The notes beneath the pieces were generated by a model that was not told the DNA's origin, searched no databases, and saw nothing but the letters and a program-made list of their open reading frames with translations. Of a DNA stretch of 64,000 nucleotides, positions 41,999 to 51,309 are shown in pieces. How positions within the stretch are numbered: position 1 is the stretch's first letter; every line of letters starts with the position of its first letter. Source of the stretch: Planctomycetota bacterium (GTDB lineage Bacteria; Planctomycetota; Phycisphaerae; UBA1845); NCBI GenBank assembly GCA_024280855.1, contig JAJRPG010000062.1, positions 1 to 64,000 of the forward strand, written 5' to 3'. The position numbers and the translations under genes are program-made.

Positions 41999-42512
41999 TG
42001 CAACGTCTCCACGTTCATTAGCCTTTTTGCGTTCATCGTACCATTGTCCACAGACACAGTAGTTAGAGCGCCGGTGAATCCTGTGAATGCCTTTGTTTGT
42101 CTCGACCACGACGGAGGCAGATACGGCAGTCTTGGCAACTCCACCTGCACCAATGGCCCGGACTTGAATTGCGATGGCGCCGATTCCAGGCGCTTCGATT
42201 GAAATGACGAACTATGTAACGACCTCACCGATAACAATCGCGTTGGGCTAATTGACGAAGCTGGCCCGGATTGCCCTGGGCGTTTGCGTCTGCGGTGACG
42301 TGAATAATAGCGGCGGGCCGATTGATCTCGCAGACTATGACTCATTCTTCGCATGCTTCGGGTTGAAAACGCCGTCCGTCGCCTGCCCCAATTCCCTTTT
42401 CTACTGTTCTGACCTGAACGGCGACGGGACTATAGACCTATTAGATTTCACTGCACTCTCAGAGCTATTTGGTTCTACAACGACAATAATGACGCCGAAC
42501 AGTCGAAGCTAG
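41999..42512 (+). pseudogene. Decayed dockerin-type gene
   Basis: The frame after TAG 41996-41998 reads Cys/Asp-rich dockerin-like protein (VNAFVCLDHDGGRYGSLGNS, TCTNGPDLNCDGAD). It meets a TGA at 42200-42202, continues (CNDLTDNNRVGLIDEAGPDCPG), then needs a frame change near 42275. After that it reads VCVCGDVNNSGGPIDLADYD and CSDLNGDGTIDLLDFTALSEL, two dockerin halves, and ends at 42512. The stop plus the frameshift and lack of a start show a dead gene. It lies right behind the TSP3 gene terminator. Confidence 0.65.
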
Positions 42513-42802
42513 CCTCGCTTATAGAATTCGCCCTATCGCTTTTCCTAACCGGAATCAACGTGATAACCAGCAAATCGCAGCCCCAGCTTGTCGCAGGGTC
42601 CACAGCTACAAAGATTGTTCGCGTCTGGGGAAGAGCCATACCTACTTCCATGCAATAGGACTAGCCGGCGAATCTTGGGTACGGCGTCGAACGCATGGTG
42701 TTGGTTAATCTTCTCCGTGCAGGCTATATGTCATTTTCGCGCAAGCGGGAATCCCGCGGCTATACACATGATAGAGAGGGTCAGACAATAGCTTGACCTA
42801 CA

Positions 42803-42836
42803 CAAAAAAAGCCCGCACGGCTTTCACCGTACGGGC
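42803..42836 (-). terminator. Intrinsic terminator of the outer-membrane protein gene
   Basis: On the minus strand: AGCCCGTACGG, a 6-base loop, CCGTGCGGGCT, then seven T, about 55 bases past the stop at 42893. The rest of the spacer 42513-42892 shows only a short palindrome (GCGCAAGCGGGAATCCCGC). Confidence 0.88.
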
Positions 42837-42892
42837 TAATCATTTATCAATATCATTACCGCGTGCCCTAAAGCAACGGCAAATTGAGTTTT

Positions 42893-43807
42893 CTAGAATT
42901 CAAGTGCCCAGAGAACCTTGGCTGCAAAATCACCGGATGAATCGTTACCATCAAGATTGAAGTCAAAGGCAAACTTGAGTGCCTCATCTTCGTTGAGGTG
43001 GTGAACATAACCAAGCTCAAGTGTTTGCACGCGGGCATCGCCTTCTGTTTCACTGCTCTCATTTAAATAGTTGATAATGCAAAGGCCGTTGTCGCTTGAC
43101 TGATAGTCCAAGCCAACACCCATGCCCCATTGGAATGAGCGACGGCCATCATTGTTACCACCAAAAAGCAAGTTATCCTTAAAGCTCAGAAGGCCATCGA
43201 ACCGGTCATTACCACGGTCGCCATCACCACGTTCGCCATTATTAACTTTACCGAAGCCTTCGACGTGACTTCTCCAGCCGTCGCCGAGTGTCTTCGTAAA
43301 GTTAAGGTGCATTTCGCCATCCACGCCATTGGAGCCATCACCAGTTGGAAAACGAGCCGCTAACCAAGCAGCAACCGCTGGCATGTCATCAGTTTCATCT
43401 GAAAATTGATTAAACAATGTTAACTCAACATCTCCAGCGCCTTGGTCACCACCTTCAAAAAGGACGATGGGCATAAATTCCAGCTCTATGTGCATCGTAT
43501 CCGTGTAACCATACTTGATGCTGGCCCCCATGGAAAAATCATCGCTGTCATCAAATTTATCCCATGCGGATTCTAGTTCCAATTCCCACTCGCCAGCTTC
43601 AACGTTGGAAAAAGCTTCACGAACATTGAAAAACTTACTGACTTCCATGTAGCCATTGCTGGCCGCACCACCACCGTCGCTACCGTCCTGGGTAGCCACC
43701 CAAGGTGATTGAGATTGTGATGATTTTACTACGTCGCCAGCGTTCGCAGACTGAACCGCAAACGACAGACCCAGTACCAATGCTGTTCTAAACAGATGCG
43801 TCTTCAT
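42893..43807 (-). CDS. Putative outer-membrane beta-barrel protein
   Basis: 304 aa from ATG 43807; AAAGG lies upstream, and the signal peptide (KTHLFRTALVLGLSFAVQSANAGD) starts there. The mature protein alternates short aromatic or hydrophobic strands with Asp/Gly/Asn turns (WELELESAWDKFDDSDDFSM, GYTDTMHIELEFMPI, FQWGMGVGLDYQSSDNG). It ends in ...FAAKVLWALEF, with the C-terminal Phe typical of BamA-assembled barrels. It resembles porin or transporter-like proteins of diderms; the substrate is unknown. Confidence 0.78.
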   Translation of the reverse strand: MKTHLFRTALVLGLSFAVQSANAGDVVKSSQSQSPWVATQDGSDGGGAASNGYMEVSKFFNVREAFSNVEAGEWELELESAWDKFDDSDDFSMGASIKYGYTDTMHIELEFMPIVLFEGGDQGAGDVELTLFNQFSDETDDMPAVAAWLAARFPTGDGSNGVDGEMHLNFTKTLGDGWRSHVEGFGKVNNGERGDGDRGNDRFDGLLSFKDNLLFGGNNDGRRSFQWGMGVGLDYQSSDNGLCIINYLNESSETEGDARVQTLELGYVHHLNEDEALKFAFDFNLDGNDSSGDFAAKVLWALEF

Positions 43808-44004
43808 ATTTTTGCGCAACCTTTCATTTGAAAAAAACTTACAACCATGCCCAGCGGACCCATGACCGCGCCAATGCGAATGGATCCTGTGCGCCAAGAA
43901 AGCTGCATACCGCGCCCTCATTGATCGTATTATCGACCCCTGAGTGAAAATTTCAACAGCGCAAATGAAGAAAAACCACGTTCATAGCGTTATTAGGGTA
44001 GTTT

Positions 44005-45504
44005 CTAACCCCGAAAGTCCAGGCAAAACAGCCTGGGAGGCGATTTATCGACCATTCCTCGCGTATTTTGGCAAATATACAGTAATCCGTGGCTCAAAAC
44101 CGGGGCCGTGAATGTCTCGCTGGCGACAAAAGGCGAGAAGCGGGAAATCTCCTTACAACCTGTAGACGTGAGTTCCAGAAGCAATAAATGGCCATATTCG
44201 CCGTGGGCGATGAAATGGCCGTCGGCGTAAATGAATGAGCCGTCTCCGAATGGAAGGTCCAGCTCGCGGGTTTTCCCCCTTGTTTTAACCGAATCGACCC
44301 AGCTTAACTGTTTACGCCACTGACTCTTGCCAGTTGAAATATCCATGCACGCAATAGCAGTATTAGATTTACTCGTGCCATCCACGCCGTAAAGATAGCC
44401 ATCGACGAGGACCGGGGTCATGAAATGGCACCGCATTCCATCCGAGCGCCAGACAACGGCGTCCTCTCCGCTTTGTGAAGGATCGAGCAATACGCCGCCC
44501 GTTTTATATGCCGACGAGATGAAAACTTTCTCGCCAAAAATCGTCGGACTCGAAGCGTTGCACGAAATGTAGTTCTTGCTGCGAAACGGAAAACTAAAAT
44601 CAATGTTTCCGTTGGTCGGGTCAAGCGACAACAATCCGCCAATGGGAGGATCAGTGTCCCCGCCGGTAAAGACGAAAATCTGCGGCTTGCCTTTGATCGT
44701 CCCCGCGATGGGCGTAGCATAGCCCGCAGTCCATTTGGTTCCGGCTTTCCATTTTACATCGCCCGTCATTTTATCCAAAGCCACCACCGTAGGCCCACCG
44801 GGTGCGCCAACATTTACGACAAGCAATTGGCCATGAATTAGCGGCGTTGACCCGACGCCAAAATAATCCTGCGGGACCGAAAACTTTTTCGATGTCTGCA
44901 ACGACCACAATACCTCTCCGGTTTGTAGCGATAAGCAGTTCAACACGCCCTCTACGCCATGCGTGTAAACTCGATCGCCATCAATGACCGGCCCACTTCT
45001 CGGGCCGTTATTGAAACCATATCGATCTTCGTAATTGCAGGGGTATTGAAATCGCCAAATTCTTTTGCCAGTCTCAGCTTCTAAACAATCGACTGTTTCG
45101 CTATCACCTATGCGATGAAAAAAGACGAGCCTATCGCCGCTTATGACGGGCGCAGCAAAGCCGGAACCGGTTTCCATTTCCCACACGACCGTTGGTCCGC
45201 TGCTTGGCCAGGCTTTTAGAAGCGGGCGTTCTTGGGAGATATTATTATTGTAAGGGCCTAGTCGAGTCGGCCAATTTTCGACGCGCGCATCTTTATCAAG
45301 CGGCTTGGGCTTTTTGTGGAATGTTAGTTCGGGGAAAGTTGCAGCTGACACTTTGACGGAGGGCTTGCCGTTAGTTTTGTTTCCGCCCCCTTCATCCATC
45401 CCCCCTGCCTGGCACGCCTGCGGCCCTAGCCATGCCATTGCAATCAAGGCCAATAGGGAAAAAGAACATAGCCCAAAATAAGCGGAACGATTTTTTCGAT
45501 TCAT
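44005..45504 (-). CDS. Secreted PQQ-type beta-propeller protein (BamB-like)
   Basis: A 499-aa protein with a signal peptide (FGLCSFSLLALIAMAWLGPQACQAGG). PQQ-like repeats make a propeller: VWEMETGSGFAAPVISGDRLVFF, ETVDCLEAETGKRIWRF, SGPVIDGDRVYTHGVEGVLN, LQTGEVLWSLQTS, and later blades with ALDKMTGDVKWK and ACMDISTGKSQWRK. The family in Planctomycetes is often called an outer membrane protein assembly factor BamB-like, though enzymatic PQQ use is not shown. It follows the gene at 45613 on the same strand after 108 bases. Confidence 0.85.
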   Translation of the reverse strand: MNRKNRSAYFGLCSFSLLALIAMAWLGPQACQAGGMDEGGGNKTNGKPSVKVSAATFPELTFHKKPKPLDKDARVENWPTRLGPYNNNISQERPLLKAWPSSGPTVVWEMETGSGFAAPVISGDRLVFFHRIGDSETVDCLEAETGKRIWRFQYPCNYEDRYGFNNGPRSGPVIDGDRVYTHGVEGVLNCLSLQTGEVLWSLQTSKKFSVPQDYFGVGSTPLIHGQLLVVNVGAPGGPTVVALDKMTGDVKWKAGTKWTAGYATPIAGTIKGKPQIFVFTGGDTDPPIGGLLSLDPTNGNIDFSFPFRSKNYISCNASSPTIFGEKVFISSAYKTGGVLLDPSQSGEDAVVWRSDGMRCHFMTPVLVDGYLYGVDGTSKSNTAIACMDISTGKSQWRKQLSWVDSVKTRGKTRELDLPFGDGSFIYADGHFIAHGEYGHLLLLELTSTGCKEISRFSPFVASETFTAPVLSHGLLYICQNTRGMVDKSPPRLFCLDFRG

Positions 45505-45612
45505 AACCCGAAACTCCCTGGCGACGCTACCTAGCTAATGTTCCAAATCTAAAGTTATGGCACATTGTCAGGAAAAGTCGCCAGGGTGCAAACCGCTTGC
45601 AAGCAGACTAAA

Positions 45613-46434
45613 TTACTCGCCGGTTTTTTCGGTATCTTTACTCTTTGCGGCTGCCTCTTTTTTGGCTAATAGCGCCTTGATATCATCAGGCAACGCAAAT
45701 TGGTCTGGTGCAAGCTTCACGTTGACCTCGATTGACTCCAGCGTCATACGCATAGTTTGGCCACTCACTTTTTGCGTAGACTTGAATGACATGAGAATAC
45801 CGCCAACTTTGCGATAGTCTTCGACAAGAACCTCAATGGGCATATCCCCCCCCTGCGTAGCTACGACAAATTTCATCCTATCCAACAGCCCTGTCGAGAC
45901 GTTGTAATATAATGTTTTTGGTGGTCCGCTTATGGGCGTTGCTTTGATTTTATAATACGACTTGTCGCCATCTTTTTCCTCACCCATGTTTTCGACCGAA
46001 GAATAAACCTTACGCCACTGTAATTCTGCATTGAAAAGCGATTCGCGTAGCACAAATTCGGCTTCCTTACCTTGCATAACTCTGGCACCGGTCATGGGGC
46101 TTTTTTCCCAACCGACTTTACCGTCAGTGCCTCTTTCAATTTCACCCATGCCACCAATTTCCATTTTAATATAGGCTAAATTCGGTGCACTAAAAAACGA
46201 AGCCATCGGCCCTTTAATCGACATTTCGACCATTTCTATCGAACCCTTGCCTACGCGGTTGTGGACGGCTTGGTAGGCACTTTTACCACCTGTCACTTCA
46301 ATGAATCTATCCATCACCTCTGCGCCACTGGGCAACGACTTCCCCGCTAAACCCTCTCCGGCTAGGCTTTGCGATGCGCCCATCCCAGTCATCGCAACCA
46401 AAACAACAACCGTTCGTCTCATTAACCATGTCAT
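45613..46434 (-). CDS. Secreted protein resembling outer-membrane lipoprotein sorting factors
   Basis: 273 aa with a signal peptide (MTWLMRRTVVVLVAMTGMGASQSLAGEG). The mature part has a beta-rich pattern (VGKGSIEMVEMSIKGPMASFFSAP, MEIGGMGEIERGTDGKVGWEKSP, TLYYNVSTGLLDRMKF, IEVLVEDYRKVGGILMSF). It recalls the LolA/LppX half-barrel of proteins that carry lipids or lipoproteins. A helical Lys/Glu-rich tail ends it. It follows the S41 protease by 52 bases and precedes the propeller gene, so the three may be one envelope operon. Confidence 0.7.
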   Translation of the reverse strand: MTWLMRRTVVVLVAMTGMGASQSLAGEGLAGKSLPSGAEVMDRFIEVTGGKSAYQAVHNRVGKGSIEMVEMSIKGPMASFFSAPNLAYIKMEIGGMGEIERGTDGKVGWEKSPMTGARVMQGKEAEFVLRESLFNAELQWRKVYSSVENMGEEKDGDKSYYKIKATPISGPPKTLYYNVSTGLLDRMKFVVATQGGDMPIEVLVEDYRKVGGILMSFKSTQKVSGQTMRMTLESIEVNVKLAPDQFALPDDIKALLAKKEAAAKSKDTEKTGE

Positions 46435-46486
46435 ATGCTTGTTCCCTTCTATTTTTCAGTCGTAAATTTCATTATCACTACATCTA

Positions 46487-47848
46487 TTACTTAACAGACA
46501 ACGACTCAGCACGAATCCACGCCACAGCCTTGTCTATAACAGCATCACGTCCATCCAATAGTGATTCTCGCGTTAGCGCCACTTCCACATCAGGTGTCAC
46601 ACCATCCCCCTCAAGCGCTTGGCCACCTTCGGATATGTAATTGGCAATGGCGTATTGAAAGCCGTCGCCATTGGGTAATTTTTCTACAACAGAGGGTAAC
46701 GCTGCCCCCATGGTGCGCGTTCCAAAAATACGCGCTCGCCCTAAATCCTGCAAACCACCCGCTAAAATTTCTGACGTAGAAGCAGACAGGCCATCCACGA
46801 GGACGGCTAAAGGGCCTTGAAATGTGCGCGGTCTGGGATTGATGACGAATTTGATGCTACTGTCTTTGGTAATCATGGTTCCGAGCTTTATGTTATCTTT
46901 TTCAACAAACCAGCCAGCCATCCCCATAGACATGGCCCCTATTCCGCCGCCATTACCGCGTAAGTCAATGATCATCCCTTTGGCATCCCAGGAAGACGCT
47001 ACGGCTTCGGCAAACGCGGGCATGACTTTCATAGGATCAAAGAAGTGATTAAAGCGTACATAGCGGACGTCGCTGTCAATCAATCTCGATTCAAACCAGG
47101 TATGCATAGCTGGCATATTACCGAATTTGGTACTATGGCCACGTTTCTCTGTCAGCTCAAGCGTTTTCTTAATCTTGTGATGGTCGCCGTCTAGAAAAAC
47201 CACTTCGACGGTATCGCCGACCTCACCCGACAACTTATTCATGATGAAACGCACACGCCGCATCATCAGTAAAGTTTGGTGATTGGGTGCATCAGATTCT
47301 TCTCGATCCGGCATTAAACTCGCATTGATCTTTTCACCATCGATTTTTTTTATAATCCACCCCGGATGCACGCCTGCGATGTCAGCGGGAGACCCCGAAA
47401 TGACGGACACAACCACTGCATCGTCGTCGATCATACGAAGATCTATTTGTGAATTACCATCGCCACCACGACCGTTGCCGGAAGATGATTTGTCATAAAC
47501 ACTGGCTGGGATTACGGAAAAGTGTGTCTGACCTAATGTATCGATCAACTCGCGCATTGCGGCTCGCGCCTTGGATGCTGTGCGGGCTTTTTCAACACGC
47601 GGGCGCAGCTTTTGTATGGCGTCGTTCCATTCGTCACCGACAATTGATTGGTCCCAATGCTTTTCGGGAATGGTTTTGGCGATCACATCAAAGGAATCAA
47701 CGTTGCTGTTAATCTGTGCCTGCGTCAGCCTTGCCTGGCCAAGCCCGCCAGCGCAACCGGACAAGCACGCCCACACGATCATCATGCCCGCCGTAAAAAG
47801 GGCGTTAATTATTTTTCTGCGGGATTTACAAGCAGTATTTGTAACCAT
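46487..47848 (-). CDS. Lipoprotein S41 carboxyl-terminal-processing peptidase with PDZ domain
   Basis: 453 aa from ATG 47848 (GAGG 9 bases upstream; a TTG 15 bases earlier is less likely). Lipoprotein signal: AGMMIVWACLSGCAG. An N-terminal helical region, a PDZ domain (DDAVVVSVISGSPADIAGVHPGWIIKKIDGE, about residues 145-190) and the S41 core follow (MIIDLRGNGGGIGAMSMGMA, LAVLVDGLSASTSEILAGGL with the catalytic Ser, MGAALPSVVEKLPNG). It cleaves exposed C-termini of periplasmic proteins. It differs from 16653-18023, which has an Ig-like domain instead of PDZ. Confidence 0.9.
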   Translation of the reverse strand: MVTNTACKSRRKIINALFTAGMMIVWACLSGCAGGLGQARLTQAQINSNVDSFDVIAKTIPEKHWDQSIVGDEWNDAIQKLRPRVEKARTASKARAAMRELIDTLGQTHFSVIPASVYDKSSSGNGRGGDGNSQIDLRMIDDDAVVVSVISGSPADIAGVHPGWIIKKIDGEKINASLMPDREESDAPNHQTLLMMRRVRFIMNKLSGEVGDTVEVVFLDGDHHKIKKTLELTEKRGHSTKFGNMPAMHTWFESRLIDSDVRYVRFNHFFDPMKVMPAFAEAVASSWDAKGMIIDLRGNGGGIGAMSMGMAGWFVEKDNIKLGTMITKDSSIKFVINPRPRTFQGPLAVLVDGLSASTSEILAGGLQDLGRARIFGTRTMGAALPSVVEKLPNGDGFQYAIANYISEGGQALEGDGVTPDVEVALTRESLLDGRDAVIDKAVAWIRAESLSVK

Positions 47849-48082
47849 CCAGAGTATCCTCAAATATCTTTTTTTTACATATTGTCTAGTACTGACGCCA
47901 CGTCATACTACTCGTTTTATCGCATCGTTGTCACCCTCGAAGTAAAAGTTCGTGTACTTTGATGTCAAAACTTGCGAATCCTCTCTCTGTAAGCGAGTAT
48001 TCCATTGTACCCATAACGGGCGAGACATACGCCTTAGCATGATCGCGCTACGAGCTTTCGACAAGAAGAGACAAGGTCAGAC

Positions 48083-50809
48083 ATGAATAAAAGTTTGTAC
48101 ATTCTCGACGGACACGCCCAGATTTATCGCGCCTATTATGCACCCTTCGGCGAACTGACCTCGCCGTCTGGCGAGCCTACACGAGCGACGCATGTGTTTT
48201 GTAGTATGCTGCTCAAACTGCTCCGTGAGCGTCGCCCGGACTACCTAGCTATGACGATGGACGTAAGCGATGGCTCGGTGTTTCGTTGTGAGATTGATCC
48301 CCAATACAAGGCCAATCGTGAGCCACCGCCGGACGATTTTGGTATTCAAGCCGACCGAATTGTCTCCATCATAGCCAGCATGAACATCCCCCTTCATCGC
48401 CTGAAAGGCTTCGAGGCAGACGACCTCATGGCTACCATTGTCGAAAAACTTCGTGACGAGCCAATCGACATTTACCTGGTCAGTAAGGACAAAGACCTGG
48501 AGCAACTTCTCACGACCAAGGCCCATCTTTATGACCCAAGCAAGGACGTTGTTACGGATGTCGAGTCGTTAATGGAAAAGAAGGGCTATCGTCCTGAACA
48601 GGCGATAGACATTCAAACACTCATGGGTGACGCGACGGATAACATTCCGGGCGTGCATGGCGTGGGCTTAAAAACGGCGGCTAAGTTAATCGCTAAATAT
48701 GGCTCTGCCCGCGCAGCCCTCGAACACGCCGACGAGCTTACACCTAAAGCAGCCGAACGAATTAAGGCGTTTGCCGATCAGATGGAAACCACGCGAAAAC
48801 TTGTCACCCTGCGCCGCGACGTTCCTTTTGAATTCGATTTAGACGCGTGCCGTATCGATGGCATCGACCTCCCAGCAGCTACGCCAATTTTCTCGGAATT
48901 AGGTTTTACGCGCCTGACCGACCAATTGGACAAAGTCGCAGCTATCATTTCGTCGCAACCATCAACCGAGCAAGCCGTGGACACTGAAACCGCTGACCGT
49001 AGCCAACTTGGCACCTACACATTAATCAACACTGTCGAGTCGTTAAAAACACTGGCTAAGCAGCTTGCCGAACTAGAATCATTCGCCTTCGACACAGAAA
49101 CGACCGGCTTAAACCCTGTGTCAAATGCGCTTGTGGGGATTTCAATATCATTTGAAGAAGCGGTAGCCTGCTACATCCCCGTCTTGGGTATCAATGCCGA
49201 CGTCTTGTCAGTAGATGTCGTCGTCGAACATCTCAAAGTCGTGTTTGAAAACGCGTCGATCAAAAAGATTGGGCAAAATCTCAAATACGATTGTGTGGTG
49301 CTTCGACAAATTGGTATTGAAGTCGCTGGCTTGGGATTTGATACCATGATCGCTAGCTCCCTGCTAGACCCGGCCTCACCTTCTCATGGTTTGGATTACC
49401 TTGTGGGGCATCTGTTGCAACATGACATGATTCCCATCAAAGACCTTATCGGCAAGGGGAAAAATCAAATCACGATGGCTGAGGTGGACGTAGCTACTTG
49501 TTCAGAATATGCCAGCGAGGATGCCGATTTCACCTGGCGACTGGGTCAGCTCTTTTCGCCGCAGATGGATAACAGCGACTTCGCCACGCTATTTAATGAG
49601 ACGGAAATGCCGCTGGTGAACGTATTAGCCGAGATGGAACACAATGGCATCTCGCTAGATGTCAAGCTGCTGGCATCTTTAAGCGAGTCTATAGGAACGA
49701 CGCTGATTTCATTAACGAAACAGATATTCGAGCTTGTCGGTCACGAATTTAATGTCGATTCCCCCAAACAGCTAGGCGTGGTGATGTTCGACGAACTGGG
49801 CCTGCGGGTGGTTAAGAAAACCCGCACCGGTCGTAGCACCAACGCCGACACCTTGCAAACCTTAGCCAAGGAAACTGATAGCCCGTTGCCCAAACTTATT
49901 CTTGAATATCGTGAACTTGCTAAACTAAAAAACACTTACGTTGACGCACTACCCAAAATGGTTTGCCAACGCACTAGACGTATTCATGCCAGCTTTAATC
50001 AGACCGGCGCGATCACAGGACGACTATCTTCCAGTGACCCCAACTTGCAAAATATACCTATTCGCACTGAAAATGGACGGAAAATTCGCTACGCTTTTAT
50101 CGCCTGCGACGCGGACCATGTGTTACTGGCGGCGGATTATTCCCAAGTAGAGTTACGTCTCCTGGCTCATTTTTGCCAGGACCAAGCCCTTGTAAAAGCC
50201 TTTGTTGAGGGCCAGGATATTCACCGAGCGGTCGCGGCTCAGGTCAACGGTGTGGCACTGGAAGATGTAACGTCTGAGCAACGCAGCGCAGCTAAGGCTG
50301 TCAACTTCGGCATCATCTATGGCCAATCGGCATTTGGACTTGCTCAATCTTTAGGAATTCCGCAAGGCGAAGCCAAGGCATTTATCGACATGTATTTTAT
50401 GCGCTACCCAGGCATTCGTATGTTCATTGATGATTGCATCGCGCGTACGAAAAAGACGGGTTACGCCGAGACTATCCTGGGCCGACGTAGACCCATACCC
50501 GAATTACAATCTCGTAATAAAAATCAGCACGCATTCGGCGAACGCATCGCGGTCAACACCGTCGTGCAAGGTTCCGCAGCTGACGTCATGAAACGCGCGA
50601 TGATTAACATCCACCAGGACATCAAAGCTGGCCAACTCGACGCGAAGATGCTTATACAGGTTCACGACGAATTGGTGTTTGAAATCCCAAAAGCGTCCGT
50701 AGAAAAATCCGCAGACCTTATCCGCGAGAAATTAGAAAACGCCCTGCCGCTCAGCGTGCCATTGGTCGTAGACATCGCCTGGGGCGATAACTGGGCAGAA
50801 GGCAAGTAG
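48083..50809 (+). CDS. polA: DNA polymerase I
   Basis: 908 aa with all three domains. The 5' nuclease is at residues 1-290 (LYILDGHAQIYRAYYAPF, DDLMATIVEKL, LMGDATDNIPGVHGVGLKTA). The 3'-5' exonuclease is about 325-510 (FAFDTETTGLNP with acidic residues, IGQNLKYD, EDADFTWRL). The polymerase is from about 540 (SFNQTGAITGRLSSSDPNLQNIPIRT, LAADYSQVELRLLAHFCQD, NFGIIYGQSAFGLAQSL, IQVHDELVFEI). It fills Okazaki gaps and repair tracts. The exonuclease metal ligands appear intact, unlike in some Gram-positive homologues. Confidence 0.96.
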   Translation: MNKSLYILDGHAQIYRAYYAPFGELTSPSGEPTRATHVFCSMLLKLLRERRPDYLAMTMDVSDGSVFRCEIDPQYKANREPPPDDFGIQADRIVSIIASMNIPLHRLKGFEADDLMATIVEKLRDEPIDIYLVSKDKDLEQLLTTKAHLYDPSKDVVTDVESLMEKKGYRPEQAIDIQTLMGDATDNIPGVHGVGLKTAAKLIAKYGSARAALEHADELTPKAAERIKAFADQMETTRKLVTLRRDVPFEFDLDACRIDGIDLPAATPIFSELGFTRLTDQLDKVAAIISSQPSTEQAVDTETADRSQLGTYTLINTVESLKTLAKQLAELESFAFDTETTGLNPVSNALVGISISFEEAVACYIPVLGINADVLSVDVVVEHLKVVFENASIKKIGQNLKYDCVVLRQIGIEVAGLGFDTMIASSLLDPASPSHGLDYLVGHLLQHDMIPIKDLIGKGKNQITMAEVDVATCSEYASEDADFTWRLGQLFSPQMDNSDFATLFNETEMPLVNVLAEMEHNGISLDVKLLASLSESIGTTLISLTKQIFELVGHEFNVDSPKQLGVVMFDELGLRVVKKTRTGRSTNADTLQTLAKETDSPLPKLILEYRELAKLKNTYVDALPKMVCQRTRRIHASFNQTGAITGRLSSSDPNLQNIPIRTENGRKIRYAFIACDADHVLLAADYSQVELRLLAHFCQDQALVKAFVEGQDIHRAVAAQVNGVALEDVTSEQRSAAKAVNFGIIYGQSAFGLAQSLGIPQGEAKAFIDMYFMRYPGIRMFIDDCIARTKKTGYAETILGRRRPIPELQSRNKNQHAFGERIAVNTVVQGSAADVMKRAMINIHQDIKAGQLDAKMLIQVHDELVFEIPKASVEKSADLIREKLENALPLSVPLVVDIAWGDNWAEGK

Positions 50810-51011
50810 TCGTCAGCCCCTCCCAGGCCCCTGCCTCTCGCTATAACCCTCTTATTGACAATACGTTACAAAACAAGGGCAGATTTCACGCATATCCGGC
50901 CTAACCTTTTTAGTATCAAAGTGTCAACTATTACAGAAAGAGACCAAAATGTGGCCCTCAGTTATGTCGCACCGCATTATAATTAAGTAGTACCAGCAAG
51001 GAGGTATTCAG

Positions 51012-51248
51012 ATGAACCGCAAACGAACCAAACTACTCGCAGTTGCCCTGACTATTGGCGCGATGCCGCTAGCCCTTTCGGGAGCATGCAATCCGCTGAG
51101 CGGCTCAATATCTGTCTTCCGGGGAAGCAGCCATGACAGCTTCTTCGTAGAAGACGTTTTCTATGATGACTACTACTACGAAGACTACTATTACGACGAC
51201 GCTTACTACTACGAAGACGACTGCTTCTTCTTCGGCTGCGGATTCTGA
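51012..51248 (+). CDS. Tiny Tyr/Asp-rich lipoprotein
   Basis: 78 aa with a strong ribosome site, AAGGAGG, 7 bases from the ATG. Lipoprotein signal: LLAVALTIGAMPLALSGAC (lipobox SGAC, Cys near residue 26). The mature part is only about 50 residues and nearly all Asp, Glu and Tyr: SFFVEDVFYDDYYYEDYYYD, then DDAYYYEDDC and FFFGCGF. No family is recognised. Such a chain could bind metal or mineral, or cross-link via tyrosine. It is divergent in strand from the astacin gene, with 61 bases between the two stops. Confidence 0.7.
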   Translation: MNRKRTKLLAVALTIGAMPLALSGACNPLSGSISVFRGSSHDSFFVEDVFYDDYYYEDYYYDDAYYYEDDCFFFGCGF

Positions 51249-51309
51249 TTGACAACGAAGCAATTGCGTCAAGCCACGAAATCCAACAACCATGCAGCGA
51301 ATCGCCTTC

